The position numbers were made by a program, and so were the translations under genes. Below, piece after piece: positions 1 through 6,391 of a stretch of DNA of 8,961 bases. The DNA comes from an uncultured Actinomycetes bacterium (GTDB lineage Bacteria; Actinomycetota; Thermoleophilia; Solirubrobacterales; Solirubrobacteraceae): positions 1-8,961 of the forward strand of contig CALAQT010000412.1 of NCBI GenBank assembly GCA_937888775.1, read 5' to 3'. The stretch's first letter is position 1. Each line of letters starts with the position of its first letter. Under the pieces are notes generated by a model. It had not been told where the DNA came from. It saw only the letters and a program-made list of their open reading frames with translations, and searched no databases.

Positions 1-54
1 GGGACAATCCACCACGCGCGCCAACAGCGCAACGCCCAACCAGCTTCTCACTGA

Positions 55-414
55 ATACCGGGGGCTAAGGGAGCCGACGTCGCGACTGATGCGCAAGGCA
101 GCGTCCTGCTCGACAGCGAAGGGGATGAGCACGCGCGCATACAGCGACGCGATCTTCTCACCGGATCACTCATCTCCCAGACCGCAGCCATCCTCTCGGT
201 CACCAAGCCGGTCATCGGCGGGATCCTCTACGGCAGCGCCTGGCTCAGCAACTCCGGAGGCATGGCCGGCACCTTCTTCCGTCTAAACGCTAAGACGCTC
301 CGGTCCCAGCCAGTCAACCGACCCGTCCAGCAATACACCAACGCCGTGCTAGCCAACGTGATCGCTTGCATCCTGTGGATCCGCCAGCCATACGGTGGAC
401 CGCAGCGAAATTAA
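55..414 (+). CDS. Unrecognised coding stretch, possibly 5'-truncated or decayed
   Basis: An open frame follows a TGA at 52-54 and ends at TAA 412-414. Its codons have strongly GC-rich third positions, as expected for real coding sequence in this genome; no other frame here shows this. There is no ATG or GTG near the 5' end, so the start lies outside this frame, is lost by frameshift, or the piece is a remnant. The peptide has an acidic N-terminal part, then a hydrophobic stretch around TAAILSVTKPVIGGILYG and a second one around TNAVLANVIACILWI, so membrane association or a buried helical core is possible. I do not recognise the family. No ribosome binding site or operon partner is visible. 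The call rests on codon bias and composition only. Confidence 0.35.
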   Translation: MPGAKGADVATDAQGSVLLDSEGDEHARIQRRDLLTGSLISQTAAILSVTKPVIGGILYGSAWLSNSGGMAGTFFRLNAKTLRSQPVNRPVQQYTNAVLANVIACILWIRQPYGGPQRN

Positions 415-613
415 CTGCGCCACCCCAGCCACTGGCGCCCCTAGCATCCCCGTGCGGCTGGAGATCCTCCGACTGCGCGCGCTGGGCGGTTGACCATCCA
501 GGCTGACTCGCTCGGCGGCGAGCAGCCGAAACGTCTCGTAGAGGCAGAGCAGAACGTCGGCTGGTCCGGTACGGAATCGTCAGCGAACGCTGGCGGGACG
601 TATCGTTTGGGCG

Positions 614-967
614 TTGAGCGAGAGCGACCGGAAGCCGCCGGCCGAACCAGGTCGCGGCATCTCGGCCCTTGAGTCGGCGCAGATCGCGGCGTTTGCTGCG
701 TTTCGCCGTCCCGTCGGAGACGCTGACAAGGCGTTTTGCGCGGACGCCGTCGCGTTGCAACGTCTCGGGGCTGCCCAGGCCGGCTGTCACATCAATCCCA
801 GCCTTACCCGCAGCTTGTACGCGGGGATCGAGGGAACCATTCACGTCGTGCCGGGCGCCGGCAACTGGATCACAGTCGCAGACCCGGTCGACATGTTCTG
901 GACCAGGCAAGACAGGTCGACTCACCAGGCTCCAGCCGGTTTGTTTAAGCCGGGCCGAATTCTGTGA
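614..967 (+). CDS. Small conserved hypothetical protein, resembling an actinobacterial family of unknown function
   Basis: The frame is open from 542 and ends with TGA at 965-967; TTG at 614 is the only reasonable initiator. After a basic, proline-rich start, the sequence from about residue 20 (ALESAQIAAFAAFRRP) through the VVPGAGNWITVADPVD stretch has GC-rich third positions. It resembles, from memory, small Thermoleophilia proteins with an 'F-x-V-F-RRP ... VPG ... W/Y-hydrophobic' pattern, often secreted. No signal peptide is visible here and the TTG has no good ribosome binding site, so the true N-terminus may be lost or frameshifted. The function of that family is not known to me. A long antisense frame over 314-925 is a shadow of this stretch. 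Confidence 0.45.
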   Translation: MSESDRKPPAEPGRGISALESAQIAAFAAFRRPVGDADKAFCADAVALQRLGAAQAGCHINPSLTRSLYAGIEGTIHVVPGAGNWITVADPVDMFWTRQDRSTHQAPAGLFKPGRIL

Positions 968-1097
968 CCTGCTTCCCGGCGGGCAAGGACCAACGATCTT
1001 CGGGGCGGACGGCGGGCACTATCGCTGCCTATTGGGCGTAGTAGCTTTAGCCGCCAGCCGGCGCGTCCGCTGAGGGCGTCGGGCACCGGCGGCGACG

Positions 1098-1105
1098 CGT
1101 CTCAG
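1098..1105 (+). repeat. Short dispersed repeat, copy 1 (CGTCTCAG)
   Basis: This is a core copy of the CGTCTCAG repeat, in the spacer ahead of the small secreted protein gene. The GGGAACC tail seen in the better copies is absent here, where the sequence continues CACCC. It has the same orientation as all other copies. Confidence 0.4.
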
Positions 1106-1214
1106 CACCCAAGGCTAGCCGCATGACCGCGGGCACCGGTACGCGCGCGCTCCGGTAACGTCCGAGCCGTTGCCAGACCCCGTCCACGGAGTCGCTCCGC
1201 GGACGTCAACGACT

Positions 1215-1220
1215 AGGAGG
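1215..1220 (+). promoter_or_regulatory. Ribosome binding site deciding the GTG start at 1225
   Basis: AGGAGG lies four bases before GTG 1225 (AGGAGGGGCC-GTG). This near-perfect Shine-Dalgarno sequence fixes the start of the secreted protein, which has no ATG nearby. Confidence 0.8.
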
Positions 1221-1224
1221 GGCC

Positions 1225-1614
1225 GTGGTTCGCAGAATATTCGTGCTCGGGGCCGTGCTGGCCGTCGCGATTGCGGCCGGCGCGTCGGCAGCATCGTCGG
1301 GCCTGTACTCGGGCAAAACCAGCCAGAAGCTGAAGATCACCGTGAAGGTCAGCAAGGGAAAGGTCGTCAAGGTCGACTACGTCGCCAAGTACGGCTCCTG
1401 CGGAGAGTTCACCGGCGTCGACAACGTGCAGATTGAGATCAAGAGCAACAAATTCAGCGCGACCGTGCATCCAAACTCGGAGACAGTCGACAAGCTCAGC
1501 GGCAGCTTCAAGGGTAAGAACGTCAGGGGGACGCTCAGCTCCTTGGTGACGACGGGCGGAATCCACCCGAGCATGTGTAGGAGCGGGAAGCTGACGTTCA
1601 GCGCCAAGCTCTGA
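1225..1614 (+). CDS. Small secreted protein with N-terminal signal peptide, function unknown
   Basis: A 129-aa protein. Residues 1-22 are a classical signal peptide: basic MVRR, a hydrophobic core (IFVLGAVLAVAIAA), then a GASA|A cleavage-like site. The mature part of about 107 aa alternates polar and hydrophobic residues (KLKITVKVSKGKVVKVDY), suggesting a small beta-sheet domain. It has two cysteines (C59 and C118) that could form a disulfide after export. Lysine and serine/threonine are abundant and there is no enzymatic motif. The GTG start is supported by AGGAGG at 1215-1220 and by the signal peptide beginning exactly there. The gene stands alone: the next gene is convergent on the minus strand 188 bases on. 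Small exported beta proteins of this kind are common in Thermoleophilia, but I do not know a function. Confidence 0.75.
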   Translation: MVRRIFVLGAVLAVAIAAGASAASSGLYSGKTSQKLKITVKVSKGKVVKVDYVAKYGSCGEFTGVDNVQIEIKSNKFSATVHPNSETVDKLSGSFKGKNVRGTLSSLVTTGGIHPSMCRSGKLTFSAKL

Positions 1615-1664
1615 CGTGATCGCGGCGGCCCGACCGCAGACCGTCAGGCTTCGGCGGGGCGAAA

Positions 1665-1686
1665 GTCTCAGTCGGGAACGTCTCAG
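1665..1686 (+). repeat. Short dispersed repeat, copies 2 and 3 in overlapping tandem
   Basis: GTCTCAG-TC-GGGAACG at 1665-1680 runs straight into a second CGTCTCAG at 1679-1686. They lie in the 188-bp spacer between the secreted protein gene and the convergent diguanylate cyclase gene. The rest of this spacer holds a perfect 7-bp hairpin (GGACATC-gag-GATGTCC, 1744-1760) without a T-run. Confidence 0.45.
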
Positions 1687-1802
1687 CGAACGAGCGCGGG
1701 CTGTCATTTGTTGTCGAGTCGGCGGCGCTGATGCCCTGACCGTGGACATCGAGGATGTCCGTAGCGGCCGAAGCGACGTGCGCCCGGATCTCTCGGCGTC
1801 AG

Positions 1803-2786
1803 TCAGGCCGCGCGCCGGTGGGCGCGACCGCGTTGTCGCTCTCGCTTGGCGCTTAGAAGCCTCTGGTCGGCCGCGTACAGCAAAGCCGGTGCGGTGACGC
1901 CGTCGCCCGGAAAGACGGCGATCCCCAGGCTGGCCCGGATGCTCTCGACACCAGCAGTTACGTCGCCGACAGCTTGCGCGATCCGCATCGCGAGGCGATG
2001 CATCCCCGGCTCATCGGTCTCCGGAGCCAGCACGCAGAATTCATCCCCGCCGATCCTGCCGACCGTGTCCTGGGCGCGCATCGAGCGCTTCAGTGCCGCT
2101 GCGACGTCGCGAAGCAGATCGTCGCCGGCCGCATGGCCGAAGCGGTCATTTACGACCTTGAACGCGTCAAGATCAAGCATCACGAGTGCGAAACTTCGCC
2201 GCGCGCGGGTGTGACGCGCGATCTCGTATTCAGCACGCGCGAGCAGCGACCTTCGGTTTGCGATGCCCGTCAGCGGATCGCTGAGCGCGAAGTCACGCAG
2301 CTCGTCGCGCTCACGCTCCAGTCGCTCGCGCACAGCGACCAGCACAATCACGCTCGCCGTCGGAACCAGCAGCGCAAGCAATGGCGAGGGCAACAGGCGA
2401 CCGTGCATCCAGACCACGGATGGCGTGGCGGCCGAGGCGACGACCGTCGCAGCACTCAGCGCGGCACCGAGACGAGTTCGACACGACGCGCAAGCCAGCA
2501 GGACGGCCGGGAGACATAGCCAGAAGGCGTCCCCACCGCCGGCGAGGACCACCGTTCCCGCCGTGGCCAGAGAGGTCCCCGCCACACGTCCGGAAACAAG
2601 GCGAGAGCCCGGGGCACGGTGACCCAGTTTCCGCAGGCTCGCAACGCGAACAGGATCGTGGCCGCCGCTTCGCACAGACAAAGTGTCCCCGCCATCGCGG
2701 ACGCCCAGCACTCTGCCGATCAGCGCACACCGTCGGGATCCGGCGGCCGACGTCTCAGTCGGGAGCCACGGCCGCGCGCTCCACAC
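1803..2786 (-). CDS. Membrane-anchored diguanylate cyclase (GGDEF domain), N-terminus uncertain
   Basis: The enzyme makes cyclic di-GMP from two GTP at the inner face of the membrane. In the longest frame (327 aa), residues about 72-152 carry hydrophobic segments (AFWLCLPAVLLACAS; LLPSPLLALLVPTASVIVLVAV), followed by a charged linker helix. The GGDEF domain spans about 165-320 and has the expected marks: DPLTGIANRR (170-179), LDLDAFKVVNDRFGHAAGD (204-222), the intact active site GGDEF (246-250) and an RAQD inhibitory I-site (237-240) five residues upstream. Catalysis and product feedback should therefore both work. No sensory domain is recognisable. Residues 1-68 do not look like a membrane protein; the ATG at 2695 in another frame gives a better N-terminus (TM-like LCLCEAAATILFAL), which implies a frameshift near 2575-2600. 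Two CTGAGACG-type repeats lie just upstream. Confidence 0.88.
   Translation of the reverse strand: MWSARPWLPTETSAAGSRRCALIGRVLGVRDGGDTLSVRSGGHDPVRVASLRKLGHRAPGSRLVSGRVAGTSLATAGTVVLAGGGDAFWLCLPAVLLACASCRTRLGAALSAATVVASAATPSVVWMHGRLLPSPLLALLVPTASVIVLVAVRERLERERDELRDFALSDPLTGIANRRSLLARAEYEIARHTRARRSFALVMLDLDAFKVVNDRFGHAAGDDLLRDVAAALKRSMRAQDTVGRIGGDEFCVLAPETDEPGMHRLAMRIAQAVGDVTAGVESIRASLGIAVFPGDGVTAPALLYAADQRLLSAKRERQRGRAHRRAA
2747..2767 (+). repeat. Short dispersed repeat, copy 4, folding as a hairpin
   Basis: CGTCTCAG (2751-2758) is followed by GGGAGCC (2761-2767). CCGAC (2747-2751) pairs with GTCGG (2758-2762) around a six-base GTCTCA loop. It lies 52 bases upstream of the preferred diguanylate cyclase start (minus, ATG 2695). 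If that start is wrong, it lies inside the frame's doubtful N-terminal end. Confidence 0.5.
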
Positions 2787-2821
2787 GTCCGATCAGGGCG
2801 TCCGGGTCCGGCGCCCAAGGG

Positions 2822-2838
2822 CGTCTCAGCGGGGAACC
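2822..2838 (+). repeat. Short dispersed repeat, copy 5
   Basis: CGTCTCAG (2822-2829) is followed after one base by GGGGAACC (2831-2838). A GCGCCC-aa-GGGCGT hairpin directly abuts it on the left. It lies 71 bases from copy 4 in the same orientation. The 2696-3081 spacer holds these two copies, the inverted repeat at 2936-2967, and no other gene that I can support. Confidence 0.55.
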
Positions 2839-2935
2839 GTCAGCGGACGGTGGCTAGATCCGCCTCAGGCGAGTCGCGCCGGAGTCTCATCGGAAGCGAT
2901 AGCGGCTCCGCTCGGAGTGCGCCGCGAGCGTTCCG

Positions 2936-2967
2936 CCCTGTCTGTCAAACTACATCGACAGACAGGG
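2936..2967. promoter_or_regulatory. Perfect 11-bp inverted repeat, candidate operator or hairpin
   Basis: CCCTGTCTGTC (2936-2946) is mirrored exactly by GACAGACAGGG (2957-2967) around a ten-base AT-richer centre. It lies between the divergent diguanylate cyclase and the 53-aa protein gene, where a repressor operator would be expected. There is no T-run on either side, so a rho-independent terminator is less likely. The half-site spacing of 21 bp, two helical turns, suits a dimeric DNA-binding protein. No regulator gene is adjacent. Confidence 0.5.
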
Positions 2968-3070
2968 GAGCGCGGCGATTCTCGGTAGAGACCAGAGCAG
3001 AAGCCGCTGGAGAGGGTTCGCTGGCGCTCGATCATGGCGGACACCAATGGACGAAGCGCAATAGCTCCCG

Positions 3071-3076
3071 AGGAGG
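3071..3076 (+). promoter_or_regulatory. Ribosome binding site favouring the GTG start at 3082
   Basis: AGGAGG is placed five bases before GTG 3082. The in-frame ATG at 3034 has no well-placed Shine-Dalgarno sequence (the nearest purine run is about 17 bases away), so 3082 is the better start. Confidence 0.65.
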
Positions 3077-3081
3077 GCGAC

Positions 3082-3243
3082 GTGGCTGAGCCTCATGACA
3101 ACGCCGAGGTCGCGGCAGCGATCCGCGAGCTCGCGAAACAAGTCGACGCGCTGGGCAGCGCGGTTATATCGGCCAGTGAGAGGATCGCCAGAGCGATCAA
3201 CGAGGGGATCAACGTTCAGGTTGGCCGACAGCCGGGTCCCTGA
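3082..3243 (+). CDS. 53-aa hypothetical protein with amphipathic helix
   Basis: A 53-aa protein starting at GTG 3082 behind an ideal AGGAGG and ending at TGA 3241-3243. If the upstream ATG at 3034 were used it would have 69 aa, but that ATG lacks a ribosome binding site. The sequence is one predicted helix: NAEVAAAIRELAKQVDALGS continues into SAVISASERIARAINEGI with a heptad-like spacing of A/I/L/V residues, so a coiled coil or small oligomer is plausible. There is no signal peptide, cysteine or metal motif. It is divergent from the diguanylate cyclase, and the 2936-2967 inverted repeat lies between them. I do not recognise the family and assign no function. Confidence 0.5.
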   Translation: MAEPHDNAEVAAAIRELAKQVDALGSAVISASERIARAINEGINVQVGRQPGP

Positions 3244-3633
3244 CGGGAACACTGCCTTCACCCCTACCCCTTCGCCGGACCTTTCGGTTGGCGAACATCC
3301 ATAATCAGGACCCACGTCCGTTCGGTCGCCCACCGCACGCTCCGAGCGTCCGTTAAGGCGATACGGGCCGACAGCCGGGGCCGTCTCAGCAGGGGAACCA
3401 CAACGGCGACACTCCATATAACGACGCGGCCGCACCAGCCGATGGAAGGCTCAACGGATCGTGCGTAACTCAAAAGTGCAGCTGCGCGCGCCGACGCCCG
3501 GCGATTCGCGACCGCATGGGCAGCGGTGGGGGTAGAGCGCTAGCCCATCGGGCCGCGGTCCGGACGTGACGGCCATGACCTGGGGCCGGGGCTGTCGCTC
3601 CATGCCGTCATGTGGGCGGGGAGCCAACCCTGA
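3244..3633. other. Gene-poor spacer between the 53-aa protein and the aminotransferase
   Basis: About 390 bases without a gene I can support. It contains repeat copy 6 (3382-3399). Near the aminotransferase 3' end it holds an imperfect inverted repeat (TGACGG 3567-3572 with CCGTCA 3605-3610) that lacks a T-run. The long minus-strand frame from 2950 to 3435 overlaps the well-supported 53-aa gene and has no family features. Confidence 0.4.
3382..3399 (+). repeat. Short dispersed repeat, copy 6
   Basis: CGTCTCAG (3382-3389) is followed by GGGGAACC (3392-3399), the closest match to copy 5. The left flank is again GC-rich and able to pair (GCCGGGGCC). This is the last copy in the window. Confidence 0.55.
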
Positions 3634-5001
3634 TCAGTCAACTCGCTGAGCGTTCAGCGCCCGCACTTCGTCCGTCGCCGCGACGAGCGACAGACGTAGG
3701 CGCTCCACCAGTTCGTCGGCAGTGGCGTCATCGATGACCAGCGGCGGCGCGATCAGCAGCCAGTCGCCGAAGCGCCCCGCGTTTTGACGCCGGGAGTACA
3801 GAAGCAGCCCGTAATCGAGGGCATGGCGGCGAACGACGGCGGCGGGATCCGCGGTCTCCGAGAAGCCCGCGTTAGTCTCCCGGTCGGAGACCAGCTCCAG
3901 GGCCTGAAGCAACCCACGACCGCGGAGGTCGCCGACCAGCGGTGACTCCTCGGCGATCTGCTCCAGGCCGCGCCGAATCCGGTCTCCGAGCTGCCCGGCA
4001 CGTTCGAGCAGCCCCCGCTCGACGACCTCGTCCAGCACCGCGGCTCCGGCGGCACAGGCGATCGGACCGGCGTCGTAAGAATGCGAGACGGTGAAGCCCG
4101 GTCCCGCCGCCACCTCTTCGACAAGCGTCGCCGACGTGAGAAACGCTCCCAGCGGCGCGTAGCCGGCGGCCAGGCCCTTGGCGAGCACGACCACATCCGG
4201 TGTCGCCTGAGGGTCGTGGTGGGCGGCGAGAAAGCGTCCGGTGCGGAACGCCGTGACGATCTCGTCGAACACCAGGTGGATGCCGTGCCGGGAGCAGATA
4301 TCGCGAGCCCGTCTGGCAAACGACGGGTCCGGCACGTTCGCGCCAGAGGCCTGACCGCCGATCGGCTCCATCACGAGCGCCAGGACGCGCTCGGGCCCAC
4401 AGTCCGCGATGGCGGCCTCGAAGGCGGCGATGCTGGCGGTCGCCGCAGCCTGCGGGCTCTGTGCCCTGAACGTAAGGGGTGCCGGGATCTTCTTGGAGGG
4501 AACGGAGAGCGGACCCCACAGGGCAGGAGCAGCGATGTCCCCGTTGAGGGCGATCGTCTGGAGCGTGGCGCCGTGGTAACCGGGCAGCAGCGACACCACC
4601 TGGCTGCGTTGGGGATGGCCGGCGGCGACGGCATGGGCCCGGAGGAACTTGAGGGTCATCTCGACGGCCTCCGAGCCTCCGGAGGTGAGATGAGCCCGCT
4701 CAAAGCCCTCGCCGGCCAGCGTCGCCAGACGCCGGGTCAGCTCCGCATTGGACCGATGGCGGGTGGTTCGAGAGTACGTGTAGGACAACTGCCTGCCCTG
4801 GGCGAGCATCGCCGCAAGGACCCGCTCGTTTCCCTGGCCGAGGTTGGCGAGAAACGGTCCCGAGCATGCGTCGAGCAGACGCCTCCCCCGGTCGTCGACG
4901 AGGTGCACGCCGTCCCCGGCGACGATCGTCGGGAGCCCGCCGACCTCGGCTCGGCTGAAGAACACGTCCTGCGTTCCCCCCAGCGACGGGTATGAGATCA
5001 A
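3634..5001 (-). CDS. Class III pyridoxal-phosphate aminotransferase
   Basis: A complete 455-aa fold-type I, class III aminotransferase, the usual family length. It moves an amino group between an amine or omega-amino acid and a keto acid; the substrate cannot be read from sequence. Seen motifs are SGGSEAVE (107-114, phosphate-binding loop), LPGYHGAT (139-146, ring-stacking Tyr142), MEPIGG (211-216), FDEIVTAFRTGR (245-256, with Asp246 contacting the pyridine nitrogen), VLAKGLAAGYAPLG (272-285, Lys275 forming the Schiff base) and HSYDAGPIACAA (307-318). All catalytic residues are present. The start shown is TTG at 5001, which gives a natural N-terminus (SLGGTQDVFFSRAEVGG), but its ribosome binding site is poor (a G-run about 11 bases upstream). 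It appears to be a single-gene unit; the next minus gene ends about 350 bases upstream. No partner oxidoreductase or transporter is visible. Confidence 0.93.
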   Translation of the reverse strand: MISYPSLGGTQDVFFSRAEVGGLPTIVAGDGVHLVDDRGRRLLDACSGPFLANLGQGNERVLAAMLAQGRQLSYTYSRTTRHRSNAELTRRLATLAGEGFERAHLTSGGSEAVEMTLKFLRAHAVAAGHPQRSQVVSLLPGYHGATLQTIALNGDIAAPALWGPLSVPSKKIPAPLTFRAQSPQAAATASIAAFEAAIADCGPERVLALVMEPIGGQASGANVPDPSFARRARDICSRHGIHLVFDEIVTAFRTGRFLAAHHDPQATPDVVVLAKGLAAGYAPLGAFLTSATLVEEVAAGPGFTVSHSYDAGPIACAAGAAVLDEVVERGLLERAGQLGDRIRRGLEQIAEESPLVGDLRGRGLLQALELVSDRETNAGFSETADPAAVVRRHALDYGLLLYSRRQNAGRFGDWLLIAPPLVIDDATADELVERLRLSLVAATDEVRALNAQRVD

Positions 5002-5303
5002 GCGAGCTTTGCCCCCGGGTCGGAGTCGAGTCGCTCGATGGTAGCCGCGGGCCAGATGGAGGTTCTTCCCGCCTCCCGGCGTCTAGGGCGCGGCGAGACG
5101 CCCGACCATCACCGACATGCGTTTGTCGTCCAACTCAGCAGCCACGGTGCGCTGGGAAGACTCCCGCAATCGTGACAAGCAGGAGCGCCACGATCGCCGC
5201 CTGACCATGTCGGAAACTCTGAAGGCTGGCCGCGGCTGACGCAGCGCTCGCTAACTAACCGGGGCCGAACCGGCGCTCGCGACGGGTGACTAGGCGCTAC
5301 GGC
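5002..5303. other. Spacer upstream of the aminotransferase with a doubtful small remnant
   Basis: No convincing gene. On the minus strand, one frame starting near 5240 reads a hydrophobic segment (QAAIVALLLVTIAGVFPA) and then stops; an overlapping frame continues as a short hydrophilic peptide to about 5082. This could be a broken small secreted or membrane protein, or chance. No clear promoter for the aminotransferase was identified. Confidence 0.25.
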
Positions 5304-5349
5304 GCTCGTCCGCCGGCACGATGCGGGCGGACGAGCCGTGGAGTTTTTT
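5304..5349 (+). terminator. Hairpin plus T-run, terminator-like on the + strand
   Basis: GCTCGTCCGCC (5304-5314) pairs perfectly with GGCGGACGAGC (5326-5336) over 11 bp with an 11-base loop, followed within eight bases by TTTTTT (5344-5349). In this orientation it would stop + strand transcription entering the cupredoxin gene antisense. For the minus-strand gene ending at 5348 the hairpin comes directly after the stop, preceded by A's and without a T-run, so it would serve only weakly there. Confidence 0.5.
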
Positions 5350-6184
5350 ACTTGACGATCCGGATCGTGCGCTCCATTCCGAGTTGGGTGTGCTCACGCC
5401 CGTCCTGGGTGCCCATGAAGCACGCGATCACGTAGATCCCTGGCGGAGTTGTGATCATCTCCTGCTGCATCTGCCCAGGTGACAGGTCACCGTCGAACGT
5501 CGGGAAGGCAGTCTGCGAAGTGGCGAGCTTCGCCGCCTGGTTGTCCTTGCCGGCCAGTAGTAGCGCCGTGACCTTGTTCGCCGTTTTGGCGTTCCTAACG
5601 CCTATTCCGACAATCATGTGCACGAGGAAGCCGCTGTTCTCAAACCGGACAAGCTCGCCGTCGTGCAGCGTGCTGGGCCGTGAAGCCGAATTCGATCGAG
5701 CTGACCGTGCCCGCAGGCTTGGGCAGCGCCGCCGGAGCGGTAGCCTGGGCGACAGTGAACAGCGAGTAGACCGGCTTGCCGTTGCCGGTGAGATCGAGCG
5801 CGACGTAGTTACCTGGTTGCAGCGACGTCTGGACGCTGTTGCTGGATCCCCAGTTGGTCGTCGTGCTGAACACCAGCGCGCCGTAGGGGGCCAGGTAGTT
5901 GAAGTCACCCTTGTGGCCCATCACTGCGCCAGCCGCCTGACCAAACGAGACGCCTGGATCCAGCCGCACCAGCGCCGGGTTGCCCTGCGCCTCCTTCGTA
6001 ACCGTCGAGACGACGTTCACGCACCCGACTGCAAGGTGCCGCCGACCGTGATCGACTTCCCGTTCATCGCGAGCGTGAGCGTCGGCAGGGCCGACGCGGC
6101 CGAGCTGGCAGCCGCGGTCAGACCGCCCGCGACGAGAACGCCGAGGACAGTCGCCGTGGCGGCGAGCGAAACGATGCGCTTCAT
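5348..6184 (-). pseudogene. Secreted cupredoxin-like protein, broken by two frameshifts
   Basis: Three minus-strand frames join into one protein of about 278 aa. Segment 1 starts at ATG 6184 (GGGAGAG ribosome binding site at 6191-6197) and reads a clear signal peptide (MKRIVSLAATATVLGVLVAG...) and NGKSITVGGTLQSGA before TGA 6017-6019. Segment 2 resumes at 6020 with VNVVSTVTKEAQGN and continues to FGFTA near 5680. Segment 3 continues with PSTLHDGELVRFENSG to the TAA at 5348. The C-terminal half looks like a cupredoxin: His in FLVHMIVG, then C-x9-H-x4-M in ACFMGTQDGREHTQLGM, matching a type-1 copper Cys/His/Met cluster with a longer loop. Each break is repaired by adding one base. Either the gene is recently dead or these are sequencing errors. 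Copper binding is inferred; the N-terminal domain is unrecognised. Confidence 0.78.
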
Positions 6185-6287
6185 GAAGCACTCTCCCGAT
6201 GGTTGTTAGGCACGATCAGGCCCGGCCCCGTGGCCCCAATAACTGGGCAAACTGTACGATCGAGCCCCGCACCACGAGCTCCTTCGG

Positions 6288-6302
6288 TCACGCCAGGCGT
6301 GA
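6288..6302. promoter_or_regulatory. Near-perfect 15-bp palindrome upstream of the cupredoxin gene
   Basis: TCACGCC-A-GGCGTGA is a 7-bp inverted repeat around one base, about 100 bases upstream of the cupredoxin start and 90 bases from the IS21 end. It has the size of a dimeric regulator half-site pair. No known operator is assigned. Confidence 0.3.
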
Positions 6303-6391
6303 TCGCCCTAAACCGTGACGAGCGTCCTACGGGACCTCGCGCACCCAGACGAGATCCACGCACGCCGGCGGACGGGCTCAGGCGGTTCCCA

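Noticed and set aside
314..925. Minus-strand 203-aa frame
   Set aside because: Low-complexity Arg/Ala-rich sequence opposite the better coding stretch at 614-967.
2950..3435. Minus-strand 161-aa frame
   Set aside because: It overlaps the 53-aa gene with its strong ribosome binding site, crosses the inverted repeat, and has no recognisable domain.
4081..4995. Long + strand open frame (304 aa) antisense to the aminotransferase
   Set aside because: It is a shadow of a well-supported gene; Arg/Gly/Glu-rich with no family features, and typical of high-GC codon bias.
5082..5205. Minus-strand 41-aa frame starting MVRRRSWRSC
   Set aside because: No ribosome binding site, and its start competes with a hydrophobic frame on the same strand; too short and too weak to call.
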